A DNA stretch of 22,284 bases from SG8-41 sp964521405 (lineage in GTDB: Bacteria > Pseudomonadota > Gammaproteobacteria > Burkholderiales > SG8-41), in NCBI GenBank assembly GCA_964521405.1, contig CAZFRR010000282.1, positions 1 to 22,284 on the forward strand, in the 5' to 3' direction. The translations under genes and the position numbers were made by a program. The notes below the pieces were generated by a model. The model was not told where the DNA came from. It did not search any database and saw only the letters and a list, made by a program, of their open reading frames with translations. Below are positions 14,347 to 20,879 of the stretch, piece by piece. Each line of letters starts with the position of its first letter. Within the stretch, counting starts at the first letter, position 1.

Positions 14347-14384
14347 AAGCTCTCACCGCGGAGGACGCAGAGGACGCGGAGGAG
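14347..14384 (+). repeat. Interspersed repeat copy ACCGCGGAGGACGC
   Basis: AAGCTCTCACCGCGGAGGAC, then GCAGAGGACGCGGAGGA. It is almost the same as the minus-strand copy at 12536-12573. Three places in 2.2 kb therefore carry this element, always in spacers. Confidence 0.7.
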
Positions 14385-14465
14385 CGGCAAATTGGAATCC
14401 AATTTTCTGTTCCCTGTTCCGGCGGCGTGCTCCGCCGATCGGTCATAACGCAAGCAGGAGTCGAA

Positions 14466-14747
14466 ATGATTCATATTCTGGTTCACGACAAGAAGGACAG
14501 CGTCGGCGTCGCCGTGATCGAAGGCATCAAGGCCGGCCAGGAGCTGACCGGCTGGGTGATGGAGGACGACTCCACCATCAAGGTCAAGGCGCTGAACGAC
14601 ATCCCCATCGGCCACAAGGTCGCCACCCGGGACATCAGGAAGAACGACACGGTCATCAAGTACGGCTTTGACATCGGGAAAGCGGTCGCCGACATCAAGA
14701 CGGGCGAGCACGCCCACGTGCACAACATCAAGACCAAGAGATGGTGA
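14466..14747 (+). CDS. suyA: UxaA-family lyase small subunit (SAF domain), SuyA-like
   Basis: A 93-residue protein consisting of one SAF domain: MIHILVHDKKDSVGVAV, then AGQELTGWVMEDDSTIKVK, IPIGHKVATRDI, and YGFDIGKAVADIKTGEHAHVHN, whose histidines are typical of altronate/galactarate dehydratase N-terminal modules. In split enzymes such as (2R)-sulfolactate sulfo-lyase, the SAF piece is a separate subunit of this size (SuyA) next to SuyB. The start is set by AGGAG five bases upstream. The partner subunit begins 72 bp downstream. The gene end, including the TGA, lies in a 12-bp inverted repeat. The substrate assignment rests on family resemblance only; altronate- or other sugar-acid dehydratase activity is possible. 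Confidence 0.8.
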   Translation: MIHILVHDKKDSVGVAVIEGIKAGQELTGWVMEDDSTIKVKALNDIPIGHKVATRDIRKNDTVIKYGFDIGKAVADIKTGEHAHVHNIKTKRW

Positions 14748-14801
14748 AACGCTGCCGAGCACGCGTAGTTCATCCAGGATTCAGGCATCGCGTTTCACCA
14801 T
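14741..14801. repeat. 12-bp perfect inverted repeat covering the SuyA-like stop codon
   Basis: ATGGTGAAACGC (14741-14752) and GCGTTTCACCAT (14790-14801) are exact reverse complements. The left arm contains the last Trp codon and TGA (14742-14747). The hairpin fills most of the 72-bp gap to the large subunit and could set the ratio of the two subunits. Confidence 0.7.
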
Positions 14802-14819
14802 GAGACAAGGATTCCCGAC

Positions 14820-15989
14820 ATGATCAACAGCAAGACGACATTCCAGGGTTACCGCCGCGAGAACGGCCGCGTCGGCGTTCGCAATCACGTCATCATCCTG
14901 CCGGTCGACGACTTGTCGAATGCCGCGGCAGAGGCCGTCGCCCACAGCGTCAAGGGCACGCTGGCGATCCCGCATCCGTATGGACGGCTGCAGTTCGGCG
15001 CCGACCTCGATCTCCACTTTCGCACGCTGATCGGCGCGGGGGCGAACCCCAACGTCGCCGCTGTCATCGTGATCTGCATCGAGGAGGGCTGGGCGAAGAA
15101 GGTCGTGGACGGCATCGCCAAGACCGGCAAGCCGGTGACCGGCTTCGGCATCGAGATGCACGGCGATCACGACACCATCCTGCGTGCCTCCAAGGTCGCA
15201 AAGGAATACGTGCAATGGGCATCCGAACTGCAACGCGAAGCGTGCCCGATCAGCGACCTGTGGGTCTCCACCAAGTGCGGCGAGTCCGACACCACTTCCG
15301 GCTGCGGCTCCAACCCCACCGTCGGCAGCGCTTTCGACAAGCTCGATCCGCTGGGCGTGACGATGTGCTTCGGAGAAACGACTGAAATCACCGGGGGCGA
15401 GAGCATCGTCGCCGACCGTTGCGCCACCCCCGAGGTGCGCAGGCAATTCATGGCGATGTTCGACCGCTACCAGCAGGTGGTCGAGCGGCACAAGACCAGC
15501 GATCTTTCCGATTCGCAGCCGACCAAAGGCAACATCGCCGGCGGGCTCACCACCATCGAGGAGAAGGCGCTCGGCAACATCCAGAAGATCGGCAAGAAGT
15601 GCAAGGTGATCGGCGTGCTCGACAAGGCCGAGACACCAACCAGGCCCGGGCTGTGGTTCATGGATTCCTCCTCCGCCGCGGCGGAGATGGTCACGCTGTG
15701 CGCCGCGTCCGGCTACGTCGTGCATTTCTTTCCGACCGGGCAGGGCAACGTCATCGGTAATCCGATCATTCCGGTGATCAAGCTCTGTGCCAACCCGCGC
15801 ACCGTGCGCACGATGTCCGAGCACATGGACTACGACTGCACGGGATTGCTGCAGCGGGAGAAGAACCTCGACCAGACCGGTGACGAGCTGATCGAGGTGA
15901 TGCTGCGTACCTGCAACGGCCGCCTCACCGCCGCGGAGGCGCTGGGCCATCGCGAGTTCGTTCTCACGCGGCTCTACGAGTCCGCGTGA
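14820..15989 (+). CDS. suyB: UxaA-family lyase large subunit, SuyB-like (sulfolactate sulfo-lyase?)
   Basis: A 389-residue UxaA/GarD C-terminal-type catalytic subunit. The motifs YRRENGRVGVRNHVIILPVD, IPHPYGRLQFG, GAGANPNVAAVIV, STKCGESDTTSG (Cys153), PTKGNIAGGLTTIEEKALGN, FPTGQGNVIGNPIIPVIK and NGRLTAAEALGHREFVLTRL match my recollection of SuyB more closely than altronate dehydratase. SuyAB eliminates sulfite from (R)-sulfolactate to give pyruvate; relatives dehydrate altronate or galactarate using iron. An AAGGA lies 10 bases before the ATG. Downstream is a palindrome with a T-run flanked by heptamer arrays. Sulfite release, if real, would call for a sulfite oxidase or exporter, and none is visible here. 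Confidence 0.75.
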   Translation: MINSKTTFQGYRRENGRVGVRNHVIILPVDDLSNAAAEAVAHSVKGTLAIPHPYGRLQFGADLDLHFRTLIGAGANPNVAAVIVICIEEGWAKKVVDGIAKTGKPVTGFGIEMHGDHDTILRASKVAKEYVQWASELQREACPISDLWVSTKCGESDTTSGCGSNPTVGSAFDKLDPLGVTMCFGETTEITGGESIVADRCATPEVRRQFMAMFDRYQQVVERHKTSDLSDSQPTKGNIAGGLTTIEEKALGNIQKIGKKCKVIGVLDKAETPTRPGLWFMDSSSAAAEMVTLCAASGYVVHFFPTGQGNVIGNPIIPVIKLCANPRTVRTMSEHMDYDCTGLLQREKNLDQTGDELIEVMLRTCNGRLTAAEALGHREFVLTRLYESA

Positions 15990-15994
15990 GAACG

Positions 15995-16026
15995 GAAGGA
16001 TGAAGGCGGAAGGCGGAAGGCGGAAG
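15995..16026. repeat. Heptamer array GAAGGAT-(GAAGGCG)3
   Basis: One GAAGGAT (15995-16001) and three perfect GAAGGCG units (16002-16022), then a partial unit. It begins five bases after the SuyB-like stop. A related array runs inverted at 16063-16090. Confidence 0.85.
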
Positions 16027-16027
16027 T

Positions 16028-16062
16028 CTCGCGCCGCGCGCGGCGCGAGGTCAGGTTTTTTT
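16028..16062 (+). terminator. 11-bp-arm perfect palindrome followed by T-run
   Basis: CTCGCGCCGCG (16028-16038) and CGCGGCGCGAG (16039-16049) are perfectly self-complementary. After GTCAGG comes a seven-T run (16056-16062). The six-base gap between stem and T-run is unusual for an intrinsic terminator. If active, it separates the SuyAB-like pair from the ThDP-enzyme operon. Confidence 0.55.
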
Positions 16063-16090
16063 CATCCTTCATCCTTCATCCTTCAGCCTT
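16063..16090. repeat. Heptamer array (CATCCTT)3-CAGCCTT
   Basis: Three perfect CATCCTT units (16063-16083) and one variant (16084-16090). Read on the other strand they are GAAGGAT units, the same family as 15995-16026, so the two arrays face each other across the palindrome. Confidence 0.85.
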
Positions 16091-16109
16091 GCGCCTCGGG
16101 TGCGCGCCC

Positions 16110-17756
16110 ATGGCGCATCTGAGAGGCGCGGATATCCTCGTCCGCGCGCTCGAGCAAGCGGGCGCGAGCCAGCTCTTTTCGCTGTCCGGCAACCAGATCA
16201 TGCCGGTGTACGACGCCGCGCTCGACACCCGTCTCGCCATCACGCACGTCCGGCACGAGGGTGCCGCGGTGCACATGGCCGACGCCTGGGGGCGGCTCAC
16301 CGGGGAACCGGGCATCGCGCTGCTGACCGGCGGCCCGGGCCACGCCAACGGCATCGGCGCGCTCTACACGGCGCTCGCCGCCGAATCGCCTTTGGTGATG
16401 CTCTCCGGCCACGCCCCCCTTGCGGAACTGGGGCGCGGCGCATTCCAGGAAATGGCGCAGGCCGATCTCGCCGCGCCGCTCACCAAGGCATCCTGGACGG
16501 CACAGCGCGCCGAGACGCTGGGCGAGGATATCGCGCGGGCCGTGCGCCTTGCGCGCTCGGGGCGACCCGGACCCGTGCACGTTAGCTTGCCGTTCGACCT
16601 GCTGGAGATGAAGATCACGGCCGCGGCCACCGTGCCGTCGGCTGCGTTTCAGCCAATCGTGCAGCCGCTTGCCGATGACGCGGCCGATGCCGTGGTCGCC
16701 GAGTTGAGGCGCGCGCGCCGGCCGCTGATCGTCATGGGGCCCGTCATGGCGAACGCCCGCGCGCTGCGCGAGCGGCTCGCCAAAGCAGCCGGCGCGCCGG
16801 TCGTGTGCATGGAAAGCCCGCGCGGCGTGAACGATCCCGGTCTCGGCGCTTATGCCGACGTGCTGAAGGAAGCCGACCTCCTCGTGCTCATCGGCAAGTT
16901 TCCCGACTACACGCTGCGCTTCGGTGCGGTGTTGGCAACTGAATGCCGCTGCCTCGTCATCGATCCCGATGCTGCCATGCTGGCGCGCGCGCAGAAGAAT
17001 CTTGGAGTTGATCGCGTCGCGCTGGCGGCGGTGGCCGACCCGGCGGCGGCGGCGGAAGCGCTTATAGGGCGCGCCGGCTCACGCCCTGCCGCATCCGGAT
17101 GGGCCGGAGAAGTGGAGGCCGCCGTGCGCTATCGACCGCCCGAATGGACGAAGATCGTCTCGCCCGCCGAAGGACCGCTGCATCCGGTGGAAGTGGGGCG
17201 CGCCGTGCAGAAACTCATCGACCGTTCGCCAAACATGGTGCTCGTGGTCGATGGCGGCGAGTTCGGCCAGTGGGCGCAGGCGTGCGTCAGCGCTCCGACG
17301 CGGCTCATCAACGGTGTCGGCGGCTCTATCGGATCGGCGATCCCGTTCGCCCTTGCGGCGCGCATCGCGCGGCCCGCCGCGCCGGTTGTCGCGCTGCTGG
17401 GCGACGGGACCTTCGGCTTCCACATGGCCGAATTCGATACCGCGGCGCGCGCGCGGCTGCCGTTCGTCGCGGTCATTGGCAACGATGCCTGCTGGAACGC
17501 CGAGCACCAGATCCAGCTACGGACTTACGGCCGCGAACGCGCGCACGGTTGCGAGCTCCTGCCGGCGCGCTACGACCTGGCGGTTGCTGCTCTGGGCGGG
17601 CACGGCGAATACGTGACGCGGGCGGCGGAACTGCCGGTGGCGCTCGAGCGGGCCGTGGCGTCCGGCAAGCCGGCGTGCGTTAACGTGATGATCGAGAGGT
17701 TGCCGGCGCCGGTTGTGGCGCGCGCCCGAGCCGCGCTCGCCGGCGCGGTGCATTGA
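16110..17756 (+). CDS. Thiamine-diphosphate-dependent enzyme, acetolactate-synthase-like
   Basis: A 548-residue ThDP enzyme with the three usual domains. The N-terminal Pyr domain carries the catalytic glutamate at residue 50 (HVRHEGAAVHMADAWGRLTG) and LLTGGPGHANGIGAL. A central domain follows (about 190-320). The C-terminal PP domain has the cofactor motif GDGTFGFHMAEF starting at residue 431 and NDACWN near residue 457. Relatives include acetolactate synthase, oxalyl-CoA and sulfopyruvate decarboxylases, benzoylformate decarboxylase and sulfoacetaldehyde acetyltransferase; the sequence does not single one out. The ATG at 16110 gives the family-like start (MAHLRGADILVRALEQAG); a TTG at 16089 is possible. 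Its stop overlaps the start of the Fe-S protein gene (TGATG), so the two are translationally coupled. Confidence 0.85.
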   Translation: MAHLRGADILVRALEQAGASQLFSLSGNQIMPVYDAALDTRLAITHVRHEGAAVHMADAWGRLTGEPGIALLTGGPGHANGIGALYTALAAESPLVMLSGHAPLAELGRGAFQEMAQADLAAPLTKASWTAQRAETLGEDIARAVRLARSGRPGPVHVSLPFDLLEMKITAAATVPSAAFQPIVQPLADDAADAVVAELRRARRPLIVMGPVMANARALRERLAKAAGAPVVCMESPRGVNDPGLGAYADVLKEADLLVLIGKFPDYTLRFGAVLATECRCLVIDPDAAMLARAQKNLGVDRVALAAVADPAAAAEALIGRAGSRPAASGWAGEVEAAVRYRPPEWTKIVSPAEGPLHPVEVGRAVQKLIDRSPNMVLVVDGGEFGQWAQACVSAPTRLINGVGGSIGSAIPFALAARIARPAAPVVALLGDGTFGFHMAEFDTAARARLPFVAVIGNDACWNAEHQIQLRTYGRERAHGCELLPARYDLAVAALGGHGEYVTRAAELPVALERAVASGKPACVNVMIERLPAPVVARARAALAGAVH

Positions 17757-18469
17757 TGAGCCTGCTCCACGTCAAAGTCTGGCGCGGACGCGAGTCGGGC
17801 GCGTTCCAGGAGTTCGAGGTCCCGCGGCTCGACAGCCAGACCGTGCTCGACGTCGTCACCCATATCCAGCGGGCGCTCGACCCGTCGCTCGCCTACCGCT
17901 TCTCGTGCAGGGTCGGCATGTGCGGATCGTGCGCGATGACGGTGAACGGCCGGGCGCGCTGGACCTGCCGCACGCATGTGGACAAGGTTGCCGAGGACGG
18001 CCGGCTCGAGATCGCGCCGCTCAGCAACCTGCCGGTGGTGCGCGACCTGGTTACCGACATGACGGAGTTTTTCGACAAGTGGGCGCGGGCGCGCGGCCAG
18101 TTCCGCGGCGCGGCGACGCGCAAGGAGGAATTTGCCCGCGTGTCGCCCGATTCTCCGCAGCGGCGCCTCGCGAACGCCGGCATCGAGTGCATCGGCTGCG
18201 GCGTGTGCTACAGCTCGTGCGACGTCGTCGCGTGGAACCCCGGCTACCTGGGGCCCGCGGCGCTGAACCGCGCGTGGACATTGGTGAACGACGTGCGCGA
18301 TACCGGCAACCGCGAACGGCTGGCGGCGGTGGCGGGGGACGCCGGCTGCCATGCGTGCCACACGCACATGAGCTGCAGCGAGCGCTGCCCCAAACAAATC
18401 TCGCCCACAGCTTCCATCGCTGGATTGAAGCGCGCGACGATCGCGGCAGCCCTGAAAGGAGAGATCTAG
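17756..18469 (+). CDS. SdhB/FrdB-like iron-sulfur subunit
   Basis: A 237-residue protein with the full cysteine set of succinate dehydrogenase / fumarate reductase iron-sulfur subunits. The [2Fe-2S] ligands are C51, C56, C59 and C71 (CRVGMCGSC, WTC). The [4Fe-4S] site is C145-C148-C151-C155 (CIGCGVCYSSCD), with Asp where Pro is usual. The last site is C198/C201-H-T, C207 and C211-P. It would carry electrons between a flavoprotein and a membrane quinone site. The ATG at 17756 overlaps the stop of the ThDP enzyme. The two membrane anchors follow, but no flavoprotein (SdhA/FrdA) gene is present in the window, which is odd. It may partner with a flavoprotein encoded elsewhere or with another oxidoreductase. 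Confidence 0.9.
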   Translation: MSLLHVKVWRGRESGAFQEFEVPRLDSQTVLDVVTHIQRALDPSLAYRFSCRVGMCGSCAMTVNGRARWTCRTHVDKVAEDGRLEIAPLSNLPVVRDLVTDMTEFFDKWARARGQFRGAATRKEEFARVSPDSPQRRLANAGIECIGCGVCYSSCDVVAWNPGYLGPAALNRAWTLVNDVRDTGNRERLAAVAGDAGCHACHTHMSCSERCPKQISPTASIAGLKRATIAAALKGEI

Positions 18470-18526
18470 GTGAAAAGTGTCAGATGCAGTGAGCGAAGCG
18501 AGGCTAACTGGAAGTGGCTGTTTGCT

Positions 18527-18560
18527 CACTCATCACTCATCACTCATCACTCATCACTCA
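18527..18560. repeat. Heptamer array (CACTCAT)4.9
   Basis: Four perfect CACTCAT units plus six bases of a fifth, in the gap between the Fe-S gene and the first anchor. They end 13 bp before the anchor's ATG. Slippage here would change leader length without touching a reading frame. Confidence 0.9.
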
Positions 18561-18573
18561 GAACCTGCAAAGG

Positions 18574-18918
18574 ATGTTCGTGAACATCCGTGGACAGGTT
18601 CTGCTGTGGACAGCGCAGCGCATCAGTGCCGCGGTGCTGGCGTTGTGCGTGATCGTGCACCTGATCACGATCATCTACGCGGTGCGCAACGGCCTGTCTG
18701 CAGCGGAAATCCTGGGTCGCACGCGTGGCAACGCCGGCTGGGCCGCGTTCTACTCGGTGTTCGTCCTGGCGGTCGCGGTGCACGCGCCGATCGGGTTGCG
18801 TAACTTCCTTTCGGAAACTTTTAACTGGCGGGGCAGCGGCCTCAACATCGCGGTGATGGCGATGGCGCTCACGCTCGCCATGTGGGGTTTCCGCGCTGTT
18901 TTTGCCGTGTTTATTTAG
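18574..18918 (+). CDS. SdhC-like membrane anchor, haem b type
   Basis: A 114-residue hydrophobic protein with three predicted transmembrane helices: after FVNIRGQVLLWTAQRISAAV, near residues 15-38, 57-75 and 88-110. The QRISAAVLALCVIVHL signature resembles succinate dehydrogenase cytochrome b subunits, with a histidine that may be a haem ligand. The ATG at 18574 is directly preceded by AAAGG. A GTG at 18580 is better spaced from the same AAGGA and could be the real start. The open frame extends upstream through the heptamer array, which is unlikely to be coding. It lies 6 bp before the second anchor. Confidence 0.8.
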   Translation: MFVNIRGQVLLWTAQRISAAVLALCVIVHLITIIYAVRNGLSAAEILGRTRGNAGWAAFYSVFVLAVAVHAPIGLRNFLSETFNWRGSGLNIAVMAMALTLAMWGFRAVFAVFI

Positions 18919-18924
18919 CCGCCG

Positions 18925-19269
18925 ATGAAGAGCGACTTCCGCGCCCGCAACCATCCCGCCTACTGGGCCTTCGTCGTGCACCGCGCCTCCGGCGTGCTGC
19001 TGGCGGCTTTCCTGCCGCTGCATTTCTGGGCGCTGGGCCAGGCGCTGCGCGGCGAAGAGAAGCTGGAATCCTTCCTGCGCTGGAGCGACCAGCCGCTGGT
19101 GAAGTTCGCGGAAACGGCGCTGGTGCTGCTGCTCGCCGCGCACCTGACGGGCGGGCTGCGGCTGCTCGCGCTGGAATTCCTGGCCTGGCGCGACTGGCAC
19201 AAGAGCCTGCTGGCCTTGGCGGCAGGGGTCGCACTCGCGGCCGGGCTCGCGTTCCTGCTGAACCTGTAA
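18925..19269 (+). CDS. SdhD/SdhC-like second membrane anchor
   Basis: A 114-residue protein with three transmembrane helices (about residues 13-37, 60-82 and 92-113). The HRASGVLLAAFLPLHFWALG segment is the classical SdhC-like signature with two histidines that can bind haem b and line the quinone pocket. It follows the first anchor after six bases. Together with the Fe-S subunit it would form a membrane-bound quinone-reactive module. The absence of a neighbouring flavoprotein gene leaves the electron donor open. Confidence 0.8.
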   Translation: MKSDFRARNHPAYWAFVVHRASGVLLAAFLPLHFWALGQALRGEEKLESFLRWSDQPLVKFAETALVLLLAAHLTGGLRLLALEFLAWRDWHKSLLALAAGVALAAGLAFLLNL

Positions 19270-19274
19270 AGAAT

Positions 19275-19290
19275 GGACAGGATTAACATG
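19275..19290 (-). repeat. Interspersed ACAGGATTAACATG element (inverted)
   Basis: GGACAGGATTAACATG is in the opposite orientation to the TGTAAATCC units at 19396-19432. The two bracket a palindrome in the same spacer. Confidence 0.5.
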
Positions 19291-19314
19291 CTCTAGCGAG
19301 GCGCCCCCATCCTA

Positions 19315-19338
19315 CCTTCCCCCGCGCGCGGGGGAAGG
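19315..19338. repeat. 12-bp-arm perfect palindrome
   Basis: CCTTCCCCCGCG (19315-19326) and CGCGGGGGAAGG (19327-19338) are exact inverse copies with no loop. The position after the second anchor fits a transcript end, but there is no T-run. It resembles interspersed CCCC/GGGG palindromes seen in many GC-rich genomes. Confidence 0.7.
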
Positions 19339-19395
19339 GGATAAACAAGATGCAAACAACGGCATCCGGGCGCTTTGCAGGTTTTTGCTTTGATC

Positions 19396-19432
19396 TAATC
19401 CTGTAAATCGTGTAAATCCTGTGAATCCTGTC
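19396..19432 (+). repeat. Nonamer array TGTAAATCC-like
   Basis: A partial unit, then TGTAAATCG, TGTAAATCC and TGTGAATCC (19402-19428) and a further partial unit. It ends about 18 bp before the sulfatase start, so it may affect the leader. Confidence 0.7.
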
Positions 19433-19449
19433 TATTTGCATTCTTGAGC

Positions 19450-20823
19450 ATGCGGCGGCCCAATTTCCTCATCATCCTGATCGACGATCTCCGCTTCGAC
19501 GAGTTCGGCGCGGGCGGGCACCCGTACCTGAAGACGCCGAACATCGATCGCATCGCGCGCGAGGGCGTGATGTTCGAGCGCGCTTTTCACACGACGCCGA
19601 TCTGCTCGCCGAACCGGGCCTCAGTCCTGACCGGACAGTACGCCAGCCGCCACGGCATCATCGACAACGTGGCGCGCGACGCCGCCAGCCACCGCCTGCC
19701 GAACTATCACCTCGAGCTGCAGCGGCTCGGCTACGAGACCGCCCATATCGGCAAGTGGCACATGGGCAACGACGGCCAGCCGCGGCCGGGCTACGACCAT
19801 TGGGTGAGCTTCGACGGCCACGGCCGGTTGCAGGACCCGATACTTAATGAACAGGGCCGCACCGTGCAGCACAGCGGTTACATCACCGACATCCTGAACA
19901 CGATGGCGCTGGATTTCGTCAACCGCCGGCACGCGAAGCCGTGGTCGCTGTTCTTCGCCCACAAGGCGGTGCACCCGGACGCCGAGCAGGCGGCGGACGG
20001 CACGCTGTCCCTCGTCGGCTACCAGCCGGCCGCGCGTCACGCGAAGCTCTACGAGGGCTGCGTGTTTCCGAAAAAGCCGAACATGCTCGCGCCCGCCGAG
20101 GTGGTGAAAAGCAAGCCGGTGTGGGCCGAGGCGTTCGATCTCAAGAAGAACGAGCGCTCGCAGGCGCTGTTGAAGCCCATCCACGCCGGGCAGCAGGAGG
20201 AAATACGCCTGCGCGCCGCGATGATGGCCTCGGTGGACGAGGGTATCGGCATGCTGCTCGACGCGCTCGAGCGCGCGGGTGAGCTCGACAACACCTTCAT
20301 CCTGTTTTTCGGCGACAACGGTTATTTTTTCGGCGAGCACGGGCTGGGGCCCGAGCGCCGCTTCGCGTACGAGGAGGGGATACGCGCGCCCTTCGTCGCG
20401 CGCTATCCGAAGCGGGTCAAGCCCGGCTCCCGCGTGCGCGACCTCGTCATCTGCCAGGACATCGCGCCAACGTTGATCCAGCTTGCCGGTGGCAGGCCGG
20501 GCCCGCAGGTGCAGGGCCGTTCGCTGTTACCGCTGCTCGCCGGAAAACGCGCGGGGTGGCGCAAGTCCCTGCTGGTCGAGTACTGGGCCGAGAACGCCAT
20601 GCCCTGGCTGATCGGCATGACCTACAAGGCGGTGCGCACCGGCCGCCACAAGTACATCCGCTGGGTGAACCGCGGCCGGAACGGCGAGCTGGACGAACTC
20701 TACGACCTGGACAACGATCCGCACGAACTTCGCAACGTCATCAACCGGCCTGCGTACCGCGCGGTGCGCGAAAGGCTGCGCCGCGAACTGAGGCGGCTCG
20801 TGGCGGATGCGAGCGGGTTGTAG
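19450..20823 (+). CDS. Formylglycine-dependent sulfatase (type I, alkaline phosphatase superfamily)
   Basis: A 457-residue sulfatase. The metal ligands D12-D13 (LIILIDDLR) and D289-N290 (FFGDNGYFFGEHG) are present. The formylglycine motif C52-S-P-N-R56 (CSPNRASVLTGQ) and GKWH at 101-104 complete the active site. The typical C-terminal segment LYDLDNDPHELRNVI is intact. The cysteine would need oxidation by a formylglycine-generating enzyme, not seen here. No signal peptide is visible, so it is probably cytoplasmic and acts on an imported sulfate ester. Phosphonate monoester hydrolase or choline sulfatase activities are possible within this fold. ATG at 19450 is chosen over the TTG at 19444. 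It lies between the Sdh-like module and a solute-binding protein. Confidence 0.87.
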   Translation: MRRPNFLIILIDDLRFDEFGAGGHPYLKTPNIDRIAREGVMFERAFHTTPICSPNRASVLTGQYASRHGIIDNVARDAASHRLPNYHLELQRLGYETAHIGKWHMGNDGQPRPGYDHWVSFDGHGRLQDPILNEQGRTVQHSGYITDILNTMALDFVNRRHAKPWSLFFAHKAVHPDAEQAADGTLSLVGYQPAARHAKLYEGCVFPKKPNMLAPAEVVKSKPVWAEAFDLKKNERSQALLKPIHAGQQEEIRLRAAMMASVDEGIGMLLDALERAGELDNTFILFFGDNGYFFGEHGLGPERRFAYEEGIRAPFVARYPKRVKPGSRVRDLVICQDIAPTLIQLAGGRPGPQVQGRSLLPLLAGKRAGWRKSLLVEYWAENAMPWLIGMTYKAVRTGRHKYIRWVNRGRNGELDELYDLDNDPHELRNVINRPAYRAVRERLRRELRRLVADASGL

Positions 20824-20879
20824 CGGGTTACCGGCTTATGGGGTAAGGTTGACCGCAAACGCGTGACCTGGAGAAAAAC

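Noticed and set aside
14781..15950. Minus-strand open frame (389 codons) opposite the SuyB-like gene
   Set aside because: Antisense shadow; the plus-strand frame has all the family motifs.
18514..18573. N-terminal extension of the first anchor through the CACTCAT array
   Set aside because: The extension would encode a low-complexity repeat ahead of the typical SdhC-like start; the ATG at 18574 or GTG at 18580 is more likely.
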